Shown: positions 1-9,241, counted from the first letter of the stretch. The stretch: DNA of 64,000 nucleotides from Chelatococcus sp. HY11 (GCF_018398335.1 NZ_JAHBRX010000002.1:248001-312000), one strand, 5' to 3'. The notes: a model not told the origin generated them from the sequence alone. Made by a program: numbers and translations.

Positions 1-1087
1 TGGCGGCGATGCCATCCGGAAGGGCCTGATTCAGACAACCGATCAACGCATCGTATGTCCGCATCACGGCGACGAAGCGGTTGCCCATGGCCGCCGGATA
101 TTCGGCGTTCATTACGGTTCCGGGGGGCGCGTAAGCCTTGATCGGCCGCATGATGCCGCCGTTGATCGGGATGTCCGGCTCCATGGTCTGGATGTAATTG
201 GTGAGGCCAAGGCACAGAAATGGATGCGTGCGGCTGCCAGTCGCGAAATTGAAGGCGGCGTGCACTTGCGGTGAGGAACCGGAATAGTCCACCTCCGCCT
301 CATCGCCCCGGATGGTGAGGCGGCAGTGGATGTGCACGGCAGCCCCGGAGTCGTCCCCTTCGATATAGTCGGTAAACGTGTATGTACCATCCTTCAAGGC
401 GCTGATGACCCGTCGGGCTTTTATCTCTGTATGGGTCATCACATCATCGACGCCGCGATGGAAGGTCTCGACCCCGACTTTGGCGCAGAGCTCATTGATG
501 CGCAGATCGAGAAGGCGCATCGCCGCCATCAGCGCTTCGAGATCGCCCCAGACGGCATCCCCTATGCGCGAATTATCCTTCAGGATATTAACGACATCCT
601 GGTTGATGACCCCGGCCTTGACGAGTTTCGTCGGCCGCAGACGCAAACCTTCCTGAAAACATTCGAATAGATCGGGGGAAATACTTCCCGGAACGGCGCC
701 GCCGATATCGGACGCGTGCACGAAAGACCAGGCGAAGCAGGCAAGCTTGCCATCCACAAAGATAGGGCGCGCCAGATGGATATCCATCATATGCGTAACG
801 AGCCCCCAGGTACTAAAGGGGTCGTTCGAAATGAGCACGTCGCCCGGTGCGAGCTCGTCTTCCGGGAAATGCTGAGTCAGTCCGGCAATCGTCTGGCCGC
901 TGCCAGAAACCACGCCTGTCAGCATGGGATAGGCAAAGAACTCACCCGAGACACGGGCGACCGCGACCTGGAAGTCCTGCGTCTGCTTGACGAAGGTCGT
1001 GTGCGCTGTGCGATAGGCAACCGTGGCGGCTTCTTCCGCGATCGCCGTGAAACGGTTCTTCATGATTTCCGTCTGGACCGGATCCAT
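1..1087 (-). CDS. hyuB: Hydantoinase B / oxoprolinase subunit, 3' part missing
   Basis: Reading back from 1087 the frame is open to the window edge (362 codons), so the C-terminal part lies outside. It begins MDPVQTEIMKNRF and closely follows the start of the complete HyuB at 30926, including RTAHTTFVK, SNDPFSTWGLVTHMMD and FVHASDIGGAVPGS. HyuB proteins pair with HyuA to hydrolyse lactam or hydantoin rings using ATP. Only 4 bases separate it from the end of the upstream hyuA, so the two are cotranscribed. The actual substrate cannot be read from the sequence. Confidence 0.9.
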   Translation of the reverse strand, partial: MDPVQTEIMKNRFTAIAEEAATVAYRTAHTTFVKQTQDFQVAVARVSGEFFAYPMLTGVVSGSGQTIAGLTQHFPEDELAPGDVLISNDPFSTWGLVTHMMDIHLARPIFVDGKLACFAWSFVHASDIGGAVPGSISPDLFECFQEGLRLRPTKLVKAGVINQDVVNILKDNSRIGDAVWGDLEALMAAMRLLDLRINELCAKVGVETFHRGVDDVMTHTEIKARRVISALKDGTYTFTDYIEGDDSGAAVHIHCRLTIRGDEAEVDYSGSSPQVHAAFNFATGSRTHPFLCLGLTNYIQTMEPDIPINGGIMRPIKAYAPPGTVMNAEYPAAMGNRFVAVMRTYDALIGCLNQALPDGIAA

Positions 1088-1091
1088 GGTG

Positions 1092-3137
1092 TCAGTCCTT
1101 CACGAGTTCGAGGTCGCCAAGGGCGCCGACACGGGCGCCGTAGCCGGGCGGGACGAGGATGGTGGCGAGATCCTGCTGGATGATCGCGGGTCCTGCCCCC
1201 GCCCAGTGGGAAGACAGGTCGCTCCACGCATAGACCGGCACATCCGGGAGCCAGCGCCCCCCTGATCTGACGCTCCGACGCTCGACGGGTTCGGGTTCCG
1301 TCCCCGCGCCCGCCAGCGCGATCGCGCCGGGCTTGGCCTGACGCCCGAGCGTGCGCACGCGCAACGTGTCGATGCTCACGGGGGCGCCGGGATTGGCATG
1401 GCCGAACAGACGCTCGTGCTCGGCGTGGAACGCCGCCGCGATCGCGTCGAGCCCACCGCCAGCGGCCACGACCGTCGACAGGTCGATCGACAAGGTGAAG
1501 GATTGCGCCGTGTAGCGCATGTCCGCGAGATGGATGAATTCCGTCTCCTTGACCTGGCCCTCGTGGCTTTGGCGTTTCAGCCAGTCGCGCCCTTCCTCCG
1601 CCAGCGTGGCGAAAACACTGAAAATGTCGGCTTGTGCGAGGGGCTGGCCCTGAACGGTGCGCACGGCATCATGCATGAGATCCGACACGAGCCCGCCAAA
1701 GGCGCAGAAAACCGAGGGCAGGCGAGGGACTACCATGCGACCGATATTGATCTCGCTGGCGAGGATGGGCCCATGAACACCGCCGGCACCGCCGAAGATC
1801 ATCAGCGTGAGATCTGAAGCCCCGACACCCAGGCGAGCGAGGAAGGGGGAGATCTTGGCGAGCATGTTGGACGTCGCGACGTCGATCGCGCTTTCCGCCG
1901 CCGCCACCACATCCGTGCCAAGCGCCTCCGCTATCGGCGCGAAAGCCTTCTCCGCCAAGGCACGGTCAAGCGCCACGCGCCCGCCGAGCAGCCCCTTCGG
2001 AGAGAGGTAATTGGTGATAAGATAGGCATCGGATAACGTCGGTGCCGTTCCGCCGAGGCCGTAGCAAGCCGGTCCCGGCAGGGAGCCGGCGCTGCGCGGA
2101 CCGACCTTCAGCACGCCGCCGTCGAGCCACACGATGGAACCGCCACCCGCGCCGATCGCCTCGACGGCCGTCACCGGCATCATGAGCGGAAAATCTCCGA
2201 CCTCCGCCTGCGCGGTGATCATCGGTCGTCCGCCATCGATCAACGAGACGTCGGCTGAGGTACCGCCCATGTCGAAGGTCAGGATGCGATCAAGCCCGAG
2301 GTAGCGGCCAAGCGTCTGTGCTGCGGTTACGCCAGCGGCTGGCCCGGAGAGCAGGGTATGGATCGGCAACTCCCGCGCTTCAGCCGCGGACATGATGCCG
2401 CCGTTCGATTTTGTGATGTAAAGCTTCGCATTAGGATAGTTTTCCCCAAGAAAATCGTCGATATCCTTGAGATAACCCTCCATAAGACGCTTCACATAGA
2501 CATTGAGCAGCGTGAGCATCGCCCGCTCATATTCGGACTGCTGAGGCCACACCTCATGCGAAGCCATGATCTCGACGTCCGGAAACCGGCCCCGGATCAG
2601 CGCGACGGCCTGCCGTTCATGCGCAGGATTGCGGTGGGCATGCAGGAAGCACAGGCCGATGGTGGTGAGCCCGCGGGCGATGGCCGTCTCGACGGCCGTG
2701 ATGAGCTCGGCCTCGTCCAGCGACGCATCTTCGGATCCGTCCGATAGTATTCGCTCTGTAATCGCAAATACATTCTCGCGGGGCACGAGCGGAGTTGTGC
2801 GCCGATTGAACAGATCGACCGGCTTATCGAGCCGCAGGCGCGCTATGCCGAGAAGGTCGCGATAACCCTTGGTCGTAATCAGCGCGATCGGTGGCTCGGA
2901 CCGCTCGATGACCGCGTTCGTGCTGACCGTCGTGCCATGCACCACAAGGATCGGGCTGTCATGGGCCACGCCATAGCGAGCGACGAGATCCCGGACACCC
3001 TGTTTCACCGTATCGGCGAAGTTAGGCCGCGAGGTCGGGGCCTTGTGACTGCCGATATCGACGTACCCGTCACCCTCGTCCTTCCAGATGGCAAAGTCGG
3101 TAAACGTACCACCAATATCGACGCCAATTCTCAGCAT
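1092..3137 (-). CDS. hyuA: Hydantoinase/oxoprolinase subunit A (ATP-dependent)
   Basis: The 681-residue protein has the actin-like ATPase signature GVDIGGTFTD at residues 5-14, HGTTVSTNAV from 68, a SNGG motif near 244, SGPAAG at 264 and DMGGTSADVSL at 289, all typical of HyuA/oxoprolinase. I chose the ATG at 3137 because the conserved fold starts at once and GAGAGTGGA lies just upstream; a longer reading from 3188 adds 17 unrelated residues. It probably activates a cyclic amide for the HyuB partner at 1-1087. It is divergent from the IclR gene at 3282, its likely regulator. It is a paralogue of the HyuA at 28887. Confidence 0.92.
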   Translation of the reverse strand: MLRIGVDIGGTFTDFAIWKDEGDGYVDIGSHKAPTSRPNFADTVKQGVRDLVARYGVAHDSPILVVHGTTVSTNAVIERSEPPIALITTKGYRDLLGIARLRLDKPVDLFNRRTTPLVPRENVFAITERILSDGSEDASLDEAELITAVETAIARGLTTIGLCFLHAHRNPAHERQAVALIRGRFPDVEIMASHEVWPQQSEYERAMLTLLNVYVKRLMEGYLKDIDDFLGENYPNAKLYITKSNGGIMSAAEARELPIHTLLSGPAAGVTAAQTLGRYLGLDRILTFDMGGTSADVSLIDGGRPMITAQAEVGDFPLMMPVTAVEAIGAGGGSIVWLDGGVLKVGPRSAGSLPGPACYGLGGTAPTLSDAYLITNYLSPKGLLGGRVALDRALAEKAFAPIAEALGTDVVAAAESAIDVATSNMLAKISPFLARLGVGASDLTLMIFGGAGGVHGPILASEINIGRMVVPRLPSVFCAFGGLVSDLMHDAVRTVQGQPLAQADIFSVFATLAEEGRDWLKRQSHEGQVKETEFIHLADMRYTAQSFTLSIDLSTVVAAGGGLDAIAAAFHAEHERLFGHANPGAPVSIDTLRVRTLGRQAKPGAIALAGAGTEPEPVERRSVRSGGRWLPDVPVYAWSDLSSHWAGAGPAIIQQDLATILVPPGYGARVGALGDLELVKD

Positions 3138-3245
3138 TCGTCCACTCTCGCCATTTGGCTGGTCACGTCGTGCCTCAAAGTTGAGCACGCCAAATCATGC
3201 ACTTGACGACTAACCAACATTGCGTGCAGCATATTTGTCAATACC

Positions 3246-3262
3246 GTTGCTGTATATGGAAC
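3246..3262. promoter_or_regulatory. Candidate IclR operator between hyuA and iclR
   Basis: The sequence GTTGC-TGTATAT-GGAAC is an imperfect 17-bp dyad (one mismatched pair between the 5-base arms) with an AT-rich centre. It lies 20 bases before the iclR start and inside the 144-bp divergent spacer. IclR proteins usually bind such dyads near their own promoter. The assignment is inferred from place and form only. Confidence 0.35.
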
Positions 3263-3281
3263 ACTTCGAACCGAGGGGTCG

Positions 3282-4109
3282 ATGAGTTCACTGGACAACG
3301 CGTTACGCATTCTTTCTCTTCTCAACGCCCAGCACCCTGTTCTCAGGGTGGGGGAGGTCGCGCGACACGTGGGTCTGCCTAAGACCTCCGTCTCGCGACT
3401 GCTCAAGGCGATGGGCGAGAGCGGGCTGTTGGAGCGCGAAAGCGGGAGCTTCGGCTACATAGCCGGGCCGCGTGCGCTCGTTCTCGGGGAGCTTTATCTG
3501 ACGCAGCATGGCCTGTTGACGGCGATGGAACACGTATCCGACAAGCTGACGAACGAATTCGGCTTTGTCGGCTACATCAGCAAGCTCGAAAAAGATGGGC
3601 TATTCATCGTCCGTCGCAAGCATGGCAGCTATCCGTTGCGGCTTATCCGCGATGTCGGGCAGCATGCGCCCGCATTCCAGACCGCCAGCGGTCGTGCATT
3701 GCTTGCTCAATTGCCGGAGGCAAAGGCACTTGATCTCGTCGCGACAGACCCGGTCTGGATGGATCGTCCCGACGAAGTGCGCCGAATTCTCGCGGAGATC
3801 CGCGAGCGCGGGGTGAGTCTGGCGATCAGCACGGGCACGCCGGGGGTCGCCGCAACGGCGGCGGCCGTCAGCCATGCGAGCCAGGGAGAAATTTTCGCCT
3901 TCTCCATTTCCTATCCGATCGCAGCGACCGACGAGGCCATGCGGCTCGATATGGCACGCCGTGTCTGGGAAGAGGCCCAGGCGCTTGGGCGCAGTTATGG
4001 AGATCCATTGTGGGTGAGGCGGAGCGCCGGCCCGCCGGATTTTAGCCGGGCAGTGCGCTTGGCGGAGGAGCAATCCGGCGAAGTCCGGACCCTCGCAGGA
4101 GCCGAATAA
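3282..4109 (+). CDS. IclR-family transcriptional regulator
   Basis: The 275-residue protein has an N-terminal winged helix (about 1-65, with VGEVARHVGLPKTSVSRLLKAM as the helix-turn-helix) and a C-terminal effector domain (about 80-255, with the conserved AFQTASGRALLAQLPE segment). GAGGGG stands 4 bases before the ATG. The gene is divergent from hyuAB and 15 bases before the binding-protein gene of a transporter, so it probably controls both in response to the imported compound or its product. IclR proteins can repress or activate; the sequence does not say which. Confidence 0.93.
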   Translation: MSSLDNALRILSLLNAQHPVLRVGEVARHVGLPKTSVSRLLKAMGESGLLERESGSFGYIAGPRALVLGELYLTQHGLLTAMEHVSDKLTNEFGFVGYISKLEKDGLFIVRRKHGSYPLRLIRDVGQHAPAFQTASGRALLAQLPEAKALDLVATDPVWMDRPDEVRRILAEIRERGVSLAISTGTPGVAATAAAVSHASQGEIFAFSISYPIAATDEAMRLDMARRVWEEAQALGRSYGDPLWVRRSAGPPDFSRAVRLAEEQSGEVRTLAGAE

Positions 4110-4124
4110 GAGGGGACTAACACG

Positions 4125-5201
4125 ATGACAGATAACAGGTTTTCTCGACGTAGTGTTCTGCGGGGTGCTGGCGCGGTTGCAGGCGCCGGCGCCATCGGCG
4201 GGTTTGGGATGACGTCCGCCAAGGCGGCGAAAGATCTTCGCGTGCTCATGGCCGGCGGCACATGGGGCGAGTGGGTCAACAAGACCTTCGCCGATCCCTT
4301 CGCGAAAGCGAAGGGCATCGAGTTCGTGTGGAAGCATGGGATCGGCCAGGAGCCGATCGTGATGGCCCAGCGCGTTCGCCCGCAATGGGATCTCAGCCAT
4401 TCCAGCCAGACCAAAGCCGGCCAGCTCGTGGCCATGGGCCTCTATCGTCCCTGGACGGCGGACCGCATTCCCAATATCGAGAAAGTCCATCCATCGTTCC
4501 GCTACGAGCAACTCGTCGGCAAGTGCCACACGCCCTACGGCCTTTGCGTCAACACCAAGAGAATTACCCGTCCAGTCGATTCCTGGCTCGACATGTGGGA
4601 TCCGGCCTTCAAGGGCAAGGTCGCCTTCCCGGCATGGAACTGGCAGGGCGAGGAAGTCTTCCATGCAATCAATATCGCCCTTGGCGGCTCCGTCGAGAAC
4701 ATCGAGCCCGGCATTGCCAAGTTCAAGACGCTGTTTAAGGACAACCAGTGCAAGATCATCAACAATGTCGAGCACACCAAGCAACTGCTGACGGCGGATG
4801 AAGTCTGGATCGCGCCCTACTTCGGCGCGCGTACGGAACAAGCGGCGGCGGCAGGCGCCCCCGTCGAATTCGTGATCCCGAAAGAAGGCGGGTTGTCCTG
4901 GATCTGGAACATGGCGCTCGTCGCCAACCGTCCCAAGGACAGCCTCGAACTTGCCGATGCGTTCATGAACACGACGCTTGAAGCCGAGGCGCAGATCGCT
5001 TTCGCGCGGCTGACAGGCTATCCGCCGACGAATATGGAAGCGATGCGGAATCTTCCGCCTGACCTCAAGAAGCTCGAGCTCAGCGAAGCGGACGTGGAGC
5101 TTCTCGGAAAATTGCAGCGCAACACTGACTACATGGCGATGTTTGCTTTCCGCGACCAATACGTCGAGCGCTGGAACAAGGAAGTTCTTCAAGCGGCCTA
5201 G
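4125..5201 (+). CDS. Tat-exported ABC substrate-binding protein, polyamine/opine type
   Basis: The 358-residue protein starts with a twin-arginine signal (SRRSVLRG at residues 7-14, then an Ala/Gly-rich stretch ending TSAKA) and continues as a PotD/PotF-like periplasmic binding protein (SBP_bac_8 type), with the familiar AFPAWNWQGEE and GGLSWIWNMALVANRP segments. It is the first transporter gene after the IclR regulator; ATPase and permeases follow on the same strand. The ligand is unknown: polyamine-like, opine-like or small amide compounds all fit this family. Export in folded form by Tat is unusual but not rare for the family. Confidence 0.88.
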   Translation: MTDNRFSRRSVLRGAGAVAGAGAIGGFGMTSAKAAKDLRVLMAGGTWGEWVNKTFADPFAKAKGIEFVWKHGIGQEPIVMAQRVRPQWDLSHSSQTKAGQLVAMGLYRPWTADRIPNIEKVHPSFRYEQLVGKCHTPYGLCVNTKRITRPVDSWLDMWDPAFKGKVAFPAWNWQGEEVFHAINIALGGSVENIEPGIAKFKTLFKDNQCKIINNVEHTKQLLTADEVWIAPYFGARTEQAAAAGAPVEFVIPKEGGLSWIWNMALVANRPKDSLELADAFMNTTLEAEAQIAFARLTGYPPTNMEAMRNLPPDLKKLELSEADVELLGKLQRNTDYMAMFAFRDQYVERWNKEVLQAA

Positions 5202-5216
5202 CCGCAATTTGCCAAT

Positions 5217-5234
5217 CAGGCTCCGCGGGGCCTG
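5217..5234 (+). other. Stem-loop after the binding-protein gene
   Basis: CAGGCTC-CGCG-GGGCCTG can form a 7-bp stem (one G-U pair) 15 bases after the stop codon of the binding-protein gene and before the ATPase gene. There is no T-run, so it is more likely an RNA-end-protecting element that keeps binding protein in excess over ATPase than a full terminator. Confidence 0.35.
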
Positions 5235-5320
5235 CGTGAAGCATTCATCAGATCCGCCCTGTCGGGCCGTCCCGCCGGCGGCTCCGCGATCGTGGAACTT
5301 TGCCCGGAGACATTGCCACT

Positions 5321-6403
5321 ATGCCTGTCCTCCAGCTCGAGAGTATCGTCAAACGCTACGGCCCCGTCACAGCGCTGGGGCCTGTCGATATCGAGGTCCA
5401 CAAAGGTGAACTCCTCACGCTGCTTGGCCCCTCCGGCTGTGGCAAGACGACGACGCTCCATATCATCGCCGGGCTGACCCAGCCGACCGAGGGACGACTT
5501 CTGCTGGCGGGACGCGACATCACGCGTCTCGCGCCGCCCTACCGCGACATCGGTCTCGTCTTCCAGAATTATGCGCTTTTCCCCCATAGGACGATCGCTG
5601 AGAACATCGCCTTCGGGCTGCGCATGCGCAAGGTGCCGAAGCCCGACATCACGCGCCGTGTGCGGACGATGCTCGACGTCGTCGGCCTGCCGAATGTCGA
5701 GGATCGCTATCCGCATCAACTGTCCGGAGGTCAGCGTCAGCGCGTTGCCCTGGCCCGCGCCCTGGTGATCGAGCCGCCGATCCTGCTTCTCGATGAGCCG
5801 TTGTCGAATCTCGACGCCCTGCTGCGAAAGCGGATGCGCCTCGAACTCCGCGATATCCAGCAGCGCCTCGGTATGACGACGGTGTTCGTGACCCACGACC
5901 AGGACGAGGCCTTCGAAATGTCTGACCGCGTCATCCTGATGAATGCGGGCGGCATCGAGCAGGTTGGGTCGCCTGAGGAGCTCTACGATGCGCCCTCGAC
6001 GCGGTTCGCGGCTGAGTTCATCGGCGAGGCGAGTCTCATGGAAGGTGAGGTGGCTGGCATCGACGGTGACCAAGTCATGGTCGCCGTCGATGAATTGCAT
6101 GTCGCCGCTAGGGCGGTGCGGCCTGGCCTCAAGAGGGGCGGCAGGGCGGTGCTGATGATCCGCCCTGAGCGGATCGAACTGGCCGATCCGGACACGCCGG
6201 GCGCGATTGCGCTGAAAGTTGCGAAGCGGGTGTTCCAGGGCGATCGCATCCTGTTTGATCTGCGCACCGGGCGGGGGCAGTCCCTCCATTGCTCCGCTCC
6301 CAATCTCGAGCGCTTTCGGGCAATCGAGACGGGCGTTCCCGTCCATGCGAGCCTGAACGAGTGCCGTGCCATCCCGGTCGAGGCGCCAGGAAATCCGGCC
6401 TGA
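5321..6403 (+). CDS. ABC transporter ATPase, PotA-like
   Basis: The 360-residue protein has Walker A GPSGCGKT at residues 36-43, a Q-loop in VFQNYALFPH, the signature LSGGQRQRVALARAL, Walker B LLLDEPLSNLDA and an H-loop VTHDQDEA. The extra 120 C-terminal residues form the regulatory OB (TOBE) domain seen in spermidine/putrescine and iron-type importers. The ATG at 5321 is preferred: GGAGA lies 10 bases ahead, while an upstream TTG at 5300 has no such site. Its TGA stop is the first base group of the 17-bp repeat ladder that leads to the permease gene. Confidence 0.92.
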   Translation: MPVLQLESIVKRYGPVTALGPVDIEVHKGELLTLLGPSGCGKTTTLHIIAGLTQPTEGRLLLAGRDITRLAPPYRDIGLVFQNYALFPHRTIAENIAFGLRMRKVPKPDITRRVRTMLDVVGLPNVEDRYPHQLSGGQRQRVALARALVIEPPILLLDEPLSNLDALLRKRMRLELRDIQQRLGMTTVFVTHDQDEAFEMSDRVILMNAGGIEQVGSPEELYDAPSTRFAAEFIGEASLMEGEVAGIDGDQVMVAVDELHVAARAVRPGLKRGGRAVLMIRPERIELADPDTPGAIALKVAKRVFQGDRILFDLRTGRGQSLHCSAPNLERFRAIETGVPVHASLNECRAIPVEAPGNPA

Positions 6404-6499
6404 GATGAAATCCGGCCTGAAATGAAATTGGATCTGACAGCAAGCCCAACCTGACATGAAACCGAGCCTGACATGACACGGAGCCTGACATGATCCGCG
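6398..6499 (+). repeat. Six 17-bp tandem repeats linking ATPase stop to permease start
   Basis: The consensus is gCCTGAcATGAaanccg. Copies start at 6398, 6415, 6432, 6449, 6466 and 6483. The first holds the TGA of the ATPase gene and the last the ATG of the permease gene. All copies but the third keep both TGA and ATG one base apart. Each ATG opens a short frame: copies 1, 4 and 5 encode six residues, and each of these stops at a TGA that overlaps the next ATG (21 bases minus 4 gives the 17-bp period). Ribosomes could thus pass from gene to gene by repeated stop and restart. Confidence 0.9.
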
Positions 6500-7347
6500 A
6501 TCCCGAGGCCAGGACCGGCGCCTTCGCGAGCATCCTGCTGAGCCCCATCACTGTATTGTATCTGCTCTTTTTGCTCGCACCGATAAGCTACTTTCTGGCC
6601 GTCAGCTTCTTCAAATATTCCCCGGCCGAACTGTTCATTCCAGGTTTTACGACGGAAAATTACAGCCGTCTTCTCTTCGACAGCTACTACCGCAATGTCA
6701 TCTACTCAACATTCCGTATCGCCGCCGTCGTCACGCTCATTTCGCTCGTCTTCGCCTATGCGCTCGCCTATTTCCTGGCGCGTATGACAAGCGGCTGGCG
6801 CAGCCTGCTGATGTTCCTCATCGTCGCTCCACTGATGACCGGGATTATCGTACGTACCTATGGCTGGATCGTGCTGCTCGGCAGTGACGGCCTGATCAAC
6901 CGGCTGATGATGCTCGTCGGGCTCGTCGACAGCCCTGCCGCGCTCCTGCACCGCGAGGGAACAGTCATTGTCGCGCTCGTTCATATCATGCTGCCCTACA
7001 TGGTGTTTCCGATATTCTCCTCGCTGACGAGCCAGGATCCGCATCTCGTTCCGGCGGCTAGCACGCTCGGCGCGCGGCCGCTCCGCGCCTTCCTTGAGGT
7101 CACCCTGCCGCTCAGCCGCTCTGGCATCGTCATGGGCTCGGCGCTGGTCTTCACCCTGACCGCGGGCTCAGTCGTCACGCCGCAGCTCCTTGGCGGCCGC
7201 GACGTCACGATGATGGGGCAGACGATCTACAATCTCGTTCTGTCGACCTTCAATTGGCCTCTGGGCGCGGCAGTGGCTGCCCTGCTCGTCCTCACCCAGT
7301 TCCTGGTCATTTCCCTCTATTTCCGGAAAACACGCGGTGCACACTGA
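6490..7347 (+). CDS. ABC transporter permease, PotB-like
   Basis: The 285-residue membrane protein has about six hydrophobic segments and the cytoplasmic EAA loop (AASTLGARPLRAFLEVTLPLS) that docks on the ATPase. It belongs to the inner-membrane half of spermidine/putrescine-type importers. Its ATG lies in the last copy of the 17-bp repeat array, with GGAG eight bases upstream, and it overlaps the start of the next permease by 11 bases, so translation is probably coupled in both directions. Confidence 0.92.
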   Translation: MIRDPEARTGAFASILLSPITVLYLLFLLAPISYFLAVSFFKYSPAELFIPGFTTENYSRLLFDSYYRNVIYSTFRIAAVVTLISLVFAYALAYFLARMTSGWRSLLMFLIVAPLMTGIIVRTYGWIVLLGSDGLINRLMMLVGLVDSPAALLHREGTVIVALVHIMLPYMVFPIFSSLTSQDPHLVPAASTLGARPLRAFLEVTLPLSRSGIVMGSALVFTLTAGSVVTPQLLGGRDVTMMGQTIYNLVLSTFNWPLGAAVAALLVLTQFLVISLYFRKTRGAH

Positions 7348-8215
7348 TATCGAGACATCGCCTTTGCGACCGGTACCGGTCGCGGCGCAAGCGGTCGGTC
7401 AGCGTCCTGTCGAGCCTAAGATCGACCTTCTGCCGATCGGCAGGCGCGCCTACGGTTTGCTGATCACGCTTCTGTATATCTTCTTGCTGCTGCCGATCCT
7501 GATCATCGTCTTTGCCTCGTTCAGCCCGGATCAACGCAATACCTACGCGCTCTCCAACGCTTCGCTGCATTGGTACAGGGAGTTCTTCGCGAGCAACAAC
7601 TTTACCTCAGCTTTCCAGTTCAGCCTGTGGCTCGCGCTTGTCGCGGCGGTTCTGGCGACGATTATCGGCTTCATCACGGCTTATGGCATCGTCCGGTTCA
7701 CCGGACGCGGCCGGAATCTGGCCCAGTCCCTCGTCATGCTGCCGATGATGGTGCCCCATATCCTGATCAGCCTGTCGCTCCTGTTGCTGCTGACGGTGTT
7801 GCCGCTCATGGAACTGTCCGCGCTGATCATCGGGCATGTGCTGATCTGCCTGCCCTTTACGATCGCCGGCATCATCGCAAGTCTGGAAGGTGTCGATCCT
7901 GATCTGGAGGCGGCCGCATGGACGCTGGGCGCCCCTCGGTGGCGTGTCTTGATCGAGGTCACGCTGCCGCTCATCGCGCCTGGCGTGCTCTCCGCATTGA
8001 TCTTCGCCTTCATCATCTCATTCGGCGATGTCTATATCGCGCTATTTCTGTCGGGACCTGGGGTTACCACGCTCCCCGTCGAGATATTCTCATATATTCA
8101 ATGGGAAAGCTCGCCCGTCATCGCCGCGATTACCACACTGCAGATCGTTCTCATCGTGCTGTTCGGCCTTTTTGTCGAACGGCTGGTCGGGCTGAGGACG
8201 GCGATGCGCCTCTAG
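7337..8215 (+). CDS. ABC transporter permease, PotC-like
   Basis: The 292-residue protein has a 30-residue polar N-terminus, about six membrane segments and an EAA loop (AAWTLGAPRWRVLIEVTLPLI). It is the second permease of the polyamine/opine-type importer. The start is a GTG at 7337, inside the end of the preceding permease gene; no strong ribosome site is visible, which fits translational coupling. The AstE-like gene follows after 37 bases. Confidence 0.9.
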   Translation: MHTDIETSPLRPVPVAAQAVGQRPVEPKIDLLPIGRRAYGLLITLLYIFLLLPILIIVFASFSPDQRNTYALSNASLHWYREFFASNNFTSAFQFSLWLALVAAVLATIIGFITAYGIVRFTGRGRNLAQSLVMLPMMVPHILISLSLLLLLTVLPLMELSALIIGHVLICLPFTIAGIIASLEGVDPDLEAAAWTLGAPRWRVLIEVTLPLIAPGVLSALIFAFIISFGDVYIALFLSGPGVTTLPVEIFSYIQWESSPVIAAITTLQIVLIVLFGLFVERLVGLRTAMRL

Positions 8216-8252
8216 CCCGCCGTCTCCATCACAGAAGAAGGATGCTACCGGC

Positions 8253-9233
8253 ATGAAAACCATCAAGATCGGCTCGATAACGGCCGACGCGCCAGGGCGA
8301 TATGAGGGGACGCTCACGACAGGCATGATGCCCGACGGCGCGGCGGTGGATATACCTGTCGTCGTCATACGTGGCGCGAGCGACGGCCCGGTTCTATGGC
8401 TGCATGGCTGTGTCCACGGCAATGAATATTGCGGGACATTTTCCATTCACACCTTTCTCAACTCGCTTTCGCCCGATGCGGTCAAGGGCGCGATTGTCGC
8501 GCTGCCCATCCTCAATCTCACGGCGTTCCGCACCCTGCGCCGCGTCAGCCCGTTCGAGGGCTTCAACAACGGCGACATGAACCGTTGCTTTCCCGGCAAT
8601 CCAGGAGGTGGCTTCACCGAGCAGGTCGCGGCCGCCATCTATGCGCCGCTGAAGGAGCACGCGACACATCTCGTCGATTTCCACACGGCTTTCACCGCGA
8701 CGACGCGCTGGGCGCTCTACGCGGATATCGAGGGCGAGGTCGGCCGCGTCGGCTATGACATGGCGAAAGCCTTTGGCTATGCGCATACCTTGCCAACCCC
8801 CTCCGGGACGCTCGTCGGCTCCGCGATGATGACGGCCGGAGCCGATGGCATCCCGAGCTTCATCGTGGAGGCCGGCGGCCTCGGTCCGGCTTTCACGCGA
8901 GATCAGCTCGACGACGTGGCGGAGCGGCTGCGCAATCTCGGTCGCGCGATCGGGCTGCTCGAAGGCCCGGTGACGGACTATGGCCCGCTGACGCTGTTCT
9001 CGAACTTCCACTGGGCCACGGCTCCGCGCGGCGGACTGTTCCGGCCCAAGGTCAAGTGCGGCGAACCGATCACCAAGGGCGATGTGGTCGGCACCTATAC
9101 CGACCAATTCGGGGAGCCCAATGGGGACGTCCACGCCCCGGCGAGCGGCATCGTGCTCGCGCATAACCCCGGACCGATCATCCCCCAGGGCGATGTGCTC
9201 ATTCACATCGGCCTTGATCCCAGACAGGCATGA
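8253..9233 (+). CDS. Succinylglutamate desuccinylase/aspartoacylase-family deacylase 1
   Basis: The 326-residue protein is an M14-type zinc hydrolase. Metal ligands are visible as H55 and E58 in HGCVHGNE and H144 in VDFHT; the catalytic glutamate is probably in FIVEAGG. The C-terminal part has the barrel-sandwich segment PASGIVLAHNPGPI usual in AstE-like proteins. It has no signal peptide, so it acts in the cytoplasm on something the upstream transporter brings in, probably by splitting an N-acyl amide. AAGAAGG precedes the ATG. It is followed by a close paralogue. Confidence 0.88.
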   Translation: MKTIKIGSITADAPGRYEGTLTTGMMPDGAAVDIPVVVIRGASDGPVLWLHGCVHGNEYCGTFSIHTFLNSLSPDAVKGAIVALPILNLTAFRTLRRVSPFEGFNNGDMNRCFPGNPGGGFTEQVAAAIYAPLKEHATHLVDFHTAFTATTRWALYADIEGEVGRVGYDMAKAFGYAHTLPTPSGTLVGSAMMTAGADGIPSFIVEAGGLGPAFTRDQLDDVAERLRNLGRAIGLLEGPVTDYGPLTLFSNFHWATAPRGGLFRPKVKCGEPITKGDVVGTYTDQFGEPNGDVHAPASGIVLAHNPGPIIPQGDVLIHIGLDPRQA

Positions 9234-9241
9234 GGGCAGTC

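Noticed and set aside
3202-3229. TTGACG promoter box before iclR
   Set aside because: The nearest -10-like sequence is about 20 bases away and poor, so I could not support a promoter.
3600-5207. A 535-codon open frame antisense to the IclR and binding-protein genes
   Set aside because: It is antisense to two clear genes, lacks any family motif and arises from GC-rich codon bias on the coding strand.
6398-6499. CRISPR-like array
   Set aside because: Repeats of 17 bp follow each other directly with no spacers, and no cas gene is near.
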